64,000 nucleotides of DNA, taken from assembly GCF_004027225.2 (NCBI RefSeq), contig NC_044279.2, forward strand, positions 51,174,744 through 51,238,743, in the 5' to 3' direction. The DNA is from Strigops habroptila (lineage: Eukaryota; Chordata; Aves; Psittaciformes; Psittacidae). The position numbers and the translations under genes were made by a program. The notes beneath the pieces are model-generated. The model ran no database searches, had not been told where the DNA came from, and worked only from the letters and a program-made list of their open reading frames with translations. Of this stretch, positions 25,106 through 36,400 are shown in pieces (within the stretch, counting starts at the first letter, position 1; each line of letters opens with the position of its first letter).

Positions 25106-28100
25106 TTTGTGTTTGCTTTTCTTTTTTTTTTTTTTTAATTTGAGTTTTTGATTACTGCATTGGTAAAACTGTATGTCATTGCATGGGGTGTTTTTTCCTG
25201 TTCATCTAAACTGGAGCTACTTTTTCATGGAAATACTGCTTTGCATGAGGACTTCCGTATTGGGGGGTGGAAGAAGCATACAGCCTTCACATTTTTAAAG
25301 GGATTCTGTTGTCTTCACTCATAGCAATAGTGAGAGGCTGTATGTCTCTAACCTTTATTGGTGGTATCTTTTTAGATCTGAAGCATGAAAATCTTGTTTG
25401 TATGTTCTGATTTGAATGCTGTGGCACTTGGGACAGATAGCATGCAATAATGTGTCTGAAGCTGTGGCAGAGAATTCTAGTTACAGCTTCCATTTCTGTC
25501 AGCAACCTTGCTTAAAGGTGTAAAATACTGTCACTGCACAACAGGGGATGAAGAAATCTTAACATACAGAAGGCCTCCAACAAGCTGTTGTGCTTCCAGC
25601 CAGATACATTTAAAACCAGCAACCTTGTGACTGGGGTGCTGGATTGATGGAGCTCATGAGGATGGCAGAGAGCCTGAAATCCTAGAGGTGCCTGTGCAGA
25701 AGGATTTCTCACTTGGTGTGAGCTGTATAGTTCAGGCTGGCTGCTCTCCTCAATGTTTGCTGCTGGCAGGGGAAAGGAAGGGCATTCCCACTGTGGAACT
25801 TTGGCCATCTAATGGGTGTGGGGGGCACTGGCCTATCACAGTCCAGGGAGTGGGAGCAAGTCCTGAATTGATCACTGGACAGGGGAACCAGGCATTGGAT
25901 CTGTATAAAATGACTCTAAATGTGCTGCTTTGTAAAACATTACTTGTTCGCAATTACCTGCTGTTGCTGTTCTCTTACCTGTGTTGACATATAGTACTGT
26001 ATTTACTGTCTTAAAGAACTGCATGTACTATTTCTGGACAGGTATGGTTGCTGCAGACCAGTGGTGTGCTCTAGTTACCTGGGGGAATGCACACACCCTT
26101 TGATGCCAACATTCCCCTGCAAAGCAAACAATAGTTTTGCCACCCAGTCAGCCCCTGCTCAGTCCCCCACTGTAACTGCTGGTGGTGGAATGAGAAGTGC
26201 TGGCAGACTTAGAACATCCTCTCTAGTGGCAGTTCCTGCTGCTGCCTCTGCTGCTGGGGATACAGCCCAGCAGGAACAGTCTGATGGAGGTGCTGATGAA
26301 GCTGCAATGGGCTTTTCTTTTTGTCTCTCCTTCCTTACTTGATAGACATGGGCATTTTTTGACCTTTAACATTTCCCTTTTTAGAAGGGTGCCCTTCCTG
26401 ACCCTGAAAATAAGCCAGCCTCCCAAAGCAGCTGTAACTGTTTCCTTTGTGCCACAGCAATTCCTGAAGCTGACTGGGTTTTGATTTGTCTCTTTGTCCC
26501 AGTGCAGGATGTGCTGAGGGAAACCTGTATCCGTGGCTTGCTACCACTAGAGAACAGGGTTCATCTGCTCAGGTTGCTTGTGTGCTTGGCCTACTTACAA
26601 ACTCTCAGCTGTCAGGAAAAGGTTTACAACTAGAGTGATTTTTCTCTTTATGATGCTGCCCCCCCCTAAGAAAGACTTCTTTGTGGGTAACATTGGTGTT
26701 ATGACATTAAAATACATCAGCTCATGCTGATGTGTGGGTGTGCAGCTTCTGCCTCCCTTACCTTAGTTTTATCTACTGTTTGATGCTAATTCTTCGATAT
26801 CCCCCTGCTCCAGTGGCAAAGCAACCTGGCAATTCACTGTTCAACCACGTGGAGCTCAATTAGTTTCTCTTGAGGTTTTTGTTGTTGATGGACTTTTCCT
26901 GCGACAAAAGATTCTGTACAGGAATGGCTACTGAAAGGAGAGCATCCTTGTGTCTGCTTTGTCCATGTGATTGTCTCAATGCGTGGTCTGCTGTTTTATA
27001 TATTACATAGACACTTGCAGCTCTTTCTTTCATTAAGCAAAGAGCAGTCCTTGACTAAAAGGCTGGTGTCCCAGGACTAGCAACATTTGGTAGATGGTGT
27101 CTGGTACAGATGAAATTGGACAATGGACCAGACTCCTTCTCCAAAATGGACATGAATGTGTACTGAGCTGTGATTTATTGTTATTTATTATTTATTGTTA
27201 GCCATGAACATGTGGGTACAACAAGTTTTGTTGCATTTTCAAGGAATTAATTCAAGGGTAGTAATTTGGGGGGCAGCAGTGCTGGACTGCTCATTAGGGT
27301 TCCTGGCTGCTGCTTTGTTTTGTTTTTTTTTCCTTTCTTTTCTTTTTCAGTATGTAATAAGGGAATGATCTTTTTCTGAATTACAGCAAAGAGTATAATG
27401 TCACCTTCTAGGTGAGGCGAAGAGCCCTGCATAAATTCCTTTTTCTTCCTTTTGTAACTCCCATTTCCTCCTCGCAGGTCAAGCATGAGCAGGTATATGC
27501 CCTTATAAATGCAGTGTCTTGACAGGGCTGCTTTAACCGTACTCAAAACACCATTGCCAGTTTCCTTGGGAGTTTTTAATTGTGAAGTTGTTTATATTCT
27601 AGTTCCTGAACTCTGAAATTTTGCTTTCCTTCCCTCCATCATAGACTCTCATGGCCAAAAAGTTGGTTTTGGTTGTTTTTCTAAGATGCTTGTTTAATGA
27701 TAGGCATTCAAGATGTTGGATTTTAGGAAAAATGCAGTGCATTTAGGTTTTCTTGTGGGATGTGGTTTCCTTTTGTTTTGGATTTGATTTTTTTTGGTGG
27801 TGATTTTGGGTTTGTTTTTTTTTACTTTGTGGTTTTGTTTGGTTTGGTATTTTACAGTTTGTAGGGCTGGCTATGCTGCTGTGGAGGTTTTTTTACTTGA
27901 GCAAAGAAGTCAAAGGGAGAAGGGGTCATGCACCCATTTCTTCCCTCACCCTTGCAGGGGAGCTTGGAAAAATACACTTGATTGTACAACAGTTACCTGG
28001 GTGCTGCTTGATCATCCCTCTTTTCAGGATGTATGGAAGTTGCCTTAAGTTGGAAGTCGCTTAGCTTTGGTCTTGATCTGTAGCATACCTAAATCCATTG

Positions 28101-31100
28101 CATAGGAGGTGCTGTATTGCCTGGGACTAATTCCTTCTGGTGAAAGTTGTAGTGCTGGAATAAAAACTTGCTGCTCAGAACTGAGATGTGTCGAGAAACA
28201 GAGAGGTGGCACCATGCTTGGAATGTTAGGGGACCAGCCCTCTTTGAAGGGGTTGTAGGTACTTGTAACTTCTGGAAGGGAATGAACTCTGCTCCAGTCC
28301 AGCTGCCAGTGGCATTTATTTTTACCAGAGACAAAGCAAATAATGTGAAGTGCTTGTCGTCATGAATCCGTGCATTAAGAGTAGTTGTTGCTTTACATAT
28401 TGCAGCAGCATCTGGCTATGTGGCTAGCTACAGGAGTGCTGTCCACTTCACTATCATTTATTCTAGCTACATGTGAATGTAGTAACTGTCAGAGCTTGTG
28501 CTCCTTCCTCTTCACCCAAACCCCAGCATCTTTCTCCCTACTCCGGGATGTTCCACCCATGGGAAGCAGCTCTCAGGTCTTCTGTTTATGGCTGTAACTG
28601 TAAAAAAAGCTCCTAAAGAGGAAAAAGCTGAAGTATCATCAGAGCTTTGAGTTACAGTGTAAGAAATGGTGTAGCCTCATTATGCTCTGGTCTGCATGAA
28701 AGATCACTGTATATGAGCAAGATCTTCATCTTCCTATCTTTCTAGGGTTTGGCTTCGCCCTGAGCTTACTGCTTTATGTGGCAAAGTGAAGGCTCCTGAG
28801 ATGGAAATGGTCAAGTGAAGTTCTTGCCATATAAGTACAGGTAGCTAGAGTGACTTGCAGGGATGCAGGAGTCTGAACTGCAGCATTGTGGAGGTTTGAG
28901 GTGAGTTGGGTGATCCTGGCAGCAACAGATGCGTTACCAGCTTTGCTGATGAAAAACACTTGTTTAGGGTGGTCCGATGCAGCGAGACTAGGTGTGGAGG
29001 TCATTTGAACAAAAGTTGTGTCAGGAAATCACTATAGAAAGGTCATTGTTAATCTAAAGCTGATGGGATAGTGATCTGCCTGACTCGTGGTAGCCACAGG
29101 GAGCCCATCTCCTGCAGCACATCTGAGGTGGAATCTTTCAGTGGGATACAGTCATCGCACATTTACTGTTGCTTTCTCCTGTGAATCCTGCTAGACTGCC
29201 CGCTATTTCCTGCAGTCCTCAGACGTACAAATTTGCCAAATACCTCTCCATTCCAGAGATGCTTGGAGAGAGGCTGGGACTTGCTCAGTTCCCTCTCTTC
29301 TTCCTACCAGCACAGCAACACTCAAAATGGTAGTCTAGAAAGCTTGGACTGGTGGAGGGTGGCTGTTCTTTTCAAGTTCACAGTTAATATCTTTTTGGAG
29401 TTTCATGGCTTTAGCATTTGAATGTTACAAGTCCCAGCATAAACATTGCCCAGATCTTTAGAAAGGGTCTGAAACCTCTTCTGTCAGTGCCCACAGTCCT
29501 AGGAGGCTGGTATGTTGAGCTTCAGTGCAGAATTTAAAGTTGTCACCAGAACTTGCTTAGCTCTCTCTAGTTGAGCGTGCAGGCTGAGTGAGGTTTCCAG
29601 CGTGGAGTCTGAAGTTTAAAATCTCAAAATCCTGTTTTTAGAAAAAACTGAGGGTGCTTTCTCTTTGTTCAGACACTGAGCAAAAAGTGACTGATTGTGA
29701 GGTTTGCCTGGGATGGAATCTGCAATGAGCTGACCTTGCAGCTGTCTCCATCCCTCTTCAAATGGTTTCCTCTGGTTCTAGGACTATCTCTGTTGGATAT
29801 TACAGGTATATAATTTAAGTAAAAAATAAGTAGAAATGTGATATATGATATGTTGCATAATTGGATATTGCATTTGACGTTGCATAAAACATAACTAAAC
29901 TTCTTGGAGCTTCAGCTTCCCTGTAGGGAGGCCAGCTCCTGAGGCAGCTGGAAACCCCCTTCCCCAGCCTGGAGAAAACTGCAGTTTCTCTGGTGGTCTG
30001 CCGGGGGGAACCGGTGGAGAGGGCAGCACCTCATGTGCTGCTCGGGCGAAGAACAATTGGGTAGATGGTGGCTCTAACAGGAACCGCTGAGTAACATGGT
30101 GAGAAAGGTGGGATTATAAACTTGGGAGGTTGTTTTCTTCCTGTTTACAAATTACTTAAAGCTTCTATGTGGTTACCTTCCTTCTCCTTCCTCTTTGGCA
30201 AATAAATGCAAAAGTGCTTCTTGGTGCCTTACTCATGGTGCCTTCCCAGGCTGAAGCAGAGTGTGACTCTTCACAACCTTCACTCAGCTCTTTGACAAGC
30301 TGGTCCAAGGGGAGAAGGAACTAAGTAAGGGCTTCATAGGGAAACTCGTGGTAGAAACTCCTACGCTTAACCCATCTTTCTTCCGTTGGTTTCAGTCTCC
30401 TGCAAGCTTGAGATGACTTTTGAGGAAGACCTGGCTGTGGCCTTCCCTGCTGGAGGAACTTGGCTATGCCTGACAAGGTTTTGGGATCAAATTTTTGTGG
30501 TAGGAAGCTAAGCTTTGCATCCCCAAAAAATCCCCAGGAAGTCAGGAAAACGTTACAGCAAGGAAACTTCTCAATTTTGTCAAGTAAATAATTTTTTAAA
30601 TATTAGTTGTATAAAATGCTTGTTTCAAGCTGACAGCTGTCACTGTATGAAAAGCCGGGGTGTCAGGTGTTTTATGGAAAATGCTAACTTTTTTGTTATG
30701 ATACTTCAGGACCTTTCTGGACATGTTTGGCAAAAGATTTCTATATTTAAAATGTGTGTCATTTCGGTTTGCGGTGAGAGCAGGTGTCAATCTCTCACCT
30801 CATGTAGCAAAAAATCCCACTTTTGGTTTTAAAGCTTCGCTCAGAAATTGTGTCCCAGATGTATTTTTTTTTTTTTTTTTCTTTGAACAAAAAATCTCCT
30901 TGGAAAGAGGGGAAATCATAGCGACGTCTTATTTATTCCTTAAAGCATGACAAGGGAGAGGAACAAAGAAGGAAACAGGAAAAGTCTTGTTCCCATCTTC
31001 TTCAGTCTCCCTTTGTTTTTTCCCTGATTTTGTCTCTTAAGACAGCTCCTTCCTACGTGAACAAGACATTGGGCAGTTCTGTTCCCAGGGCCGACCCTGG

Positions 31101-33194
31101 GCTGAATTCCTGGCCATGAAACCTGTTTTGGTGAGACAGAAGTGGAATCATGGTCCATGGGTATGGCACCAATGTACTCGTGAGAGCCCAAAACGCCCGT
31201 AGGGCTGTGTCTGAATTCATGGCTGGCGTCTTTGCATACAGAGCACTTTCCCACAGGTTGTCTGGGCAGTCTCGCGAGCAGCTGGGAGGGGACCGAAGAA
31301 CATCTTATCTTGAAGCAGGATTATTTCCCTCCCTGTCTTTTAGACTTGGCTGCAAAAAGAGGGAGGGCAGAAAGGTAAGGTTAGGACATGAGCTGAAGGG
31401 AAGTGCAGAGCAGGTCCTGTTTTTCCTGTCCTTTCGACAGCTTCAGTGTCTTGGGAGAATGAAAAGGTTTTTCCTTCTCATGGTGCTGTTGCTGGTACAT
31501 GGCTGCTGTGGGCATCATTGCCTTTGCAAGGGATCTGTAAAAGCTTTGCCACATGCTCCCTCCCCCTTCAAACCCAGCCCCCAGACCAGACTTCCCATAG
31601 CTTGCTGATGTGAAAAGAAGACATAGGAGATGGAATGGGGAGAGCCTCCTTTATTATTATTAGAAATAATACAAACAATGTCTCTAGCCCTTTTTTCAGG
31701 GAGAAGTGGCAGTGGTTACCACATGTTCACTAGTAGGTCTTGCCTTATTACAAGAATGTGCTACCTTGCATCTTTTAAGGCTCCTTTCCTTGAAATGTGA
31801 TGCAAATGTGGATAGAAAGGTAGTCAGCAAACTCCTCGCCTTTGTAGCACGTTTGAGTAACGCGGTTTGCATCCTAGAGCACTGGATGGCAGGTGATGCT
31901 GCGGGTTCGCATCCTCGGTGCTCATTCTCATTCCCTGCCCCGTGCATGCAGCAGATCTTGGGGCTGCCGGCACCTCTTGTAATGCTGTGACACCTCCTGA
32001 GGTACAAACAGCATCTCTGTGCACACATGATGCCATGTTACTCAACAAGTCCCGTGTGCCGAGAACGTGTCGGTTGTGCTACACAGGCATAGGTCTGTCC
32101 TGTGGTGCAAACAGGGGCTGAGGTGTCCTGAAGCTGCTTGGCCACGCTCTGAGTGTGCTGCCTGGAACATGCTCCTCTATTTCCATCCAGGAAATCCTGG
32201 ACAGAAACATGGGTGTCATTGCTTTCTAACTGCAAATGATGGCACTTAGGCTAGTGCTTCGGGTGCTGCTTCTGACACACCTGATGTCGATTTCTAATAC
32301 AGGGGAGAAGGGATGAAAACCCTCAAGTTTTGGTGGTTGTTTTTCGTTTGCTTGGATTTTGGTTGTTTTGGGATCTGTTTTTGTTTTGTTTTTTAATTTG
32401 GGGTTTTTTTTTTTTTTTTTTCCTTCAAACGTGCTAGGTCATAGAATCCCAGACTGGTTTGGGTTGGAAGGGACCTTAAAGCTCATCCAGTTCCAACTCC
32501 CTGTCACGGGCAGGGACACCTTCCCCTAGACCAGGTTGCTCCAAGCCCCGTCCAGCCTGGCCTTGTTGCTGCCCCATCCCTGGCAGTGTTCAACTTCAGA
32601 TAAATTCATATTTTCCTCTTGACTTGCTATCTTTGCACACTTGTCGCTGCATCCTGCATGCCAAAGATTGTCTCTGTAGAAATGCGAGGATATGGTGAGT
32701 TCCGAACAGCAAAAAATCTCCACCTTTAAATCTCAGCCTACATTCAAATGCAATGAACTGTAAATGCTTCCAATTATCTAATGACATAGATTCCTTGTTC
32801 CTGGTAACCGGCTGTCTTCACTTCCAGCCTTTAAAAGAGCCGGAAACAGAAAATCAGGCTCTTGTGTTTAAAACCTGGAAGTCTGCACATGCTTAGCCTG
32901 TAGGTGAAGCTGGAGCTGCTCAGGCTTGGCTTTATGCATCTCACATCTTAATGATGAATTAAGAAGCTTGTCCCATGCGCTTTTGTTTGAGATGTGCATT
33001 TCTGGACATGGTGGGAAATGGGATTATATCAAAAAAGCCTTTCAACATAACGCATCAGATTTTCTCTGTTTGAAAATCCAGGTGCAGTAACTGGCTCTTG
33101 TGAGATTTTTCCCTGAGCTCTGCAGAGTTTCAAGGAATTGATGGTGTTACAAGAGAAAAGGAAACAAAAAAAGGTCGAATAGCAGTTTAAGTTT
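25106..33194. other. Intergenic region between CNOT4 and the SUSD3-like gene
   Basis: About 8 kb with no coding region I can support. It includes T-rich runs (about 27310-27350, 30859-30880, 32400-32422), an ATTTATT-rich stretch at 27175-27200 and a CR1 fragment at 32439-32594. A 49-codon frame at 31459-31608 begins like a signal peptide but is unproven. The 3' UTR of the minus-strand gene presumably occupies part of 31.6-33.19 kb; an AATAAA on the minus strand lies at 31650-31655. Confidence 0.7.
32439..32594 (-). repeat. CR1 LINE 3' fragment
   Basis: Antisense CR1 3' end directly after a T-rich tract: TCATAGAATCCCAGACTGG, GGGTTGGAAGGGACCTTAAA, GCTCATCCAGTTCCAACTCC and CCAGGTTGCTCCAAGCCCCG. 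Confidence 0.9.
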
Positions 33195-33420
33195 TCAAAC
33201 CGGCCTCTTGAACTTGTTGAAGAGCTGGTGTTCCTCACTGCTTCTGTGGTAGAGGGGCAGCAGGTCCCTGGGCCCGCGGGCCTGGCCGGGCAGGACGGGC
33301 AGCAGGATGCTGTGGCACGGCTGGCTGGGCAGGGCGGTGCTGGGTGATACCAGCCGGGGCAGGACCTGCGCTGCGGGGTGCCAGCTCTGCAGGGGCAGTT
33401 TTGACAGGCTTTCAGGGCTG
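33195..33420 (-). CDS. SUSD3-like gene, exon 4 (cytoplasmic tail and stop)
   Basis: Acceptor TCTTGCCTTTACCAG on the minus strand after a strong pyrimidine tract; the first base completes an AGC codon. It encodes SSPESLSKLPLQSWHP, a Pro/Leu-rich middle and the ending NKFKRPV, with TGA at 33197-33195. This is the least certain exon in family terms because the tail is not conserved with SUSD3 as I remember it. Confidence 0.7.
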
Positions 33421-36400
33421 CTGGTAAAGGCAAGAGGGAGAGAGGGTAGTGAAAGGGGGCTGCAATGCTGAGAGGAGCCTGCAGCCCACCCAGGCGATGC
33501 TGAGGCAGGGCAAAGGGGAACCCTGGTCCTCTGGTTCACCTCCCCCTTGAAAAGAGCGGGTGCAAGGGTTTCACTGCTGTTAGGCGCTATGTGGGGAGCA
33601 CATAAGAGGGTGAGGCAGGGGACTGACCAAGCAATGTTGGGTTTTACATCTGGCCGCTCCTGCCTCCAGGGACACTGGGAGCAGCCCTTGGCCCTGCATG
33701 AGGAGCTGGGGTCAGTACCAGCACCAGGGCTGACCGGTACCTTTGGAAAGCCAGGTTATTGCAGCCTGCCAGTGCCCCTGGGAACACGGAGCTGGAAAGG
33801 GCCGAGAGGTGGTAATCACGCCGGTGGTAGTGTTTCAATCTCCCAAAAGCCTTCCTTGCCCTCTCGGGGGTGGAGGGGTCACATCTCCATCCTCCCCTGG
33901 CTTTCCTCCTGTGCTGTTGCTGCCTGCAAGGTGGAGGGAGAGAGATGCAGACGCTTTCTTTGCACTTTGGGGGCCAGTTGTTTTCATTTACACCCCCTGC
34001 AAGACTTGACATGTTTGCATCCTAAACCAAAGTTGTTATTCCGTGGTTTTGACCTCCTTCCTCCACTCCCAGAGGAAAGCACCAAAGCTGTTTCAGCCCT
34101 GCAGAAAAGGGGTGCTGGTGGGGCACCAGCCAGCCCACAGAAGCGCAGGACAGTGGGGAAAGGTCTGGCTGGTGCCTGCTGGGAGATTGAGACGTTGTCT
34201 CTTGCAGGGGTTTTTACTCATTGTTCTTATGCACTTATAATAAGGAATTAGGGTCTCGGTTAAAGCCACATCCCCAGGTAGGCTCCTGCGTTGTCCTTGT
34301 TGCTGTGCCATCCCTCGTTCAGGACAGAATCACTGGCAAAAACAAGGGCACCTCCTGGACCTTAGAGTGGGAAAACAGGGCAGTGCTGGTGCTCTGTGAG
34401 AATGGTCGTGGCTGGTAGCCCTGCTCTCCACTTACTTCTATCCCAGTGCTTCCCAGAGGAGGAGGCTCCTCGTTTCCCCATGCTGGGTTATACACACACA
34501 TGGGCACTGAACACTGCCTGAGAACAAGGATGTTCCCTGTCACCATCCTCCATGTGTCCGTTCCCTTCCGCCGCTCTGGAGACCTGGTGCATCCCTCTCT
34601 GCGATCACCCACAGCATCCCTCGGGCCACCACCCCTTCCAAACCCCATCTTCCTCATCAGTGCCAAACATACCATCACTTTGGAGCCATGACCGTGCCAA
34701 GCTGCGGCTGTTTTCGGATGTGACACCCCCCTCCCCTTACCCCGCTTCCATACTCACCTCCCGCGGCTCCTCCTCGCCCTGTCCCGCCAGCAGCAGACGG
34801 CGAAGGAGACGGACAGCGCTAGGATAACAGCTCCGCTGAGCAGCGATGCGGCCACCGCAGCACGGGAGCCGGTGCCCGGGGGCTGCGGGGCGGCTGCGGG
34901 GCGAGGGAGACCGGAGACCGGGATGGATCGATGGGAGCGGGCGTTGCGCATCCCCCCTCCCCGACCCCGCTCCCCCCCTTATAATTACTCTTCAGAGCAT
35001 CGTTTTTAGGAAGAAGCGTTTAAAGACGGCTCCGTAAAGGAAAAAGTTAATGGAGGGGGAATCCCCAAAATCATAATAAGAGTTAGTATTTTCTTCGGGT
35101 AATTGAAGTGAAATAGTCACACGGGAGAGAAAATGTAAGATGTTGGATGTGGCTTCGGGTGAAGCGCCAAGGGAGGAGGAATAAAACACAGGGCAGGGAG
35201 AGAAGGAACAAAAACAGGTGAAAGGGAAAAAAGCAGAGAAGGGGGGAAAAGAGTGGGAAAGGGAAAAGTGTAGGAAAAGGGGGAAGTGTGGGAAAGGGAA
35301 AAAAGAGAAAAAGGAGAAAAGAGTGGAAAAGGGAAAAAAGACAAAAAGCGGAAAATGGGGGAAAGAGTGGGAAAGGGGAAAAGTGTGGGAAAAGGGAAAA
35401 ATGTGGAAAAGGGGAAAGTGGAAAAGATTTTAAAAAAGTGGAAAGGGAAAAAGTGGAAAAGGGAAGAAAAGGAAAAAGAAAAGGAAAAGCAAAAAGTGAA
35501 AAGGGAACAAAAGTGAAAAAGGGGAAAACAGGGGAAAAGTTTTAAGGAAGCATGAGTATTTGGAAGAAAAATGGGCTTGTGAAATTAAAAAAAAAAAAAA
35601 AATTGGAAACTTTGATGGGTGTAATCGTACAGTGGTTTGGGTTGGAAGGGATCTAAAAGCTCATCTAGTCCCAGCCCCCTGCCATAGGCAGGGACACCTT
35701 CCACCAGACCAGGTTGCTCCAAGCCCCGTCCAGCCTGGCCTTGAGTGCTGCCAGGGATGGGGCAGCCACAGCTTCTCTGGGCAACCTGTGCCAGAATTTT
35801 CTCGGATGGTGTACGGGCCATCTGAGTGTGTGACCCATACCCACAATGTAAGACCAATGTCAGAAAGAGCAGATGAATTACATCCTGATCAAACCATAAA
35901 GTAAGCCTAAATGATGTTTGCATTGTCAATGTCTAAACTTAGGGAAGTGGCTCCCATCCCAAGAGCAAAATAATATGAAAGAATTCACTAATGTCTGCAA
36001 AAATGGTATGTTTTGGTTTTCAAGGTAATAAAATACATTCAAAATCCCCAACCTTACAATCCTTGCAAAATAACCAAACTAAGACATCTGAAACTACAGA
36101 GGTTTGCTTTTTGTTTTAAGGAGAAAAAGTGTATGGGGATTTTTTCCTTAAAGCCTTTTTAAAAGCCCTCTATTCTGGGGAACCCAGGGTGTGATTCAAA
36201 GTTTGGAGGGTTTCTTTGGTTCCCCCCAGTTGTTTCTGCATTAAGCAGTGCACAAACTGCAGCCTCCCTTTCGGGCTGAGAAGGCAAATACTGCTACTGA
36301 GCGTTAAGAATGTTTTGCTATAGGAGCATCTGTAACCTATTACAATGAATTTCATTGCTTTTATTTTGCAATGCTTACTTTTATGAACAACAGACAGAAA

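Noticed and set aside
31150-31608. 152-codon plus-strand frame as a whole
   Set aside because: The first two thirds have no protein character. Only the last 49 codons are mentioned as a low-interest observation.
33547-34251. 234-codon open frame on the plus strand, longest in the window
   Set aside because: It lies in the GC-rich intron 3 of the SUSD3-like gene on the other strand, where long frames arise from low stop frequency. No domain, signal peptide or splice logic supports it.
35218-35545. Lys/Glu/Gly-rich open frames
   Set aside because: They are translations of a polypurine simple repeat in several frames at once, so not evidence of coding.
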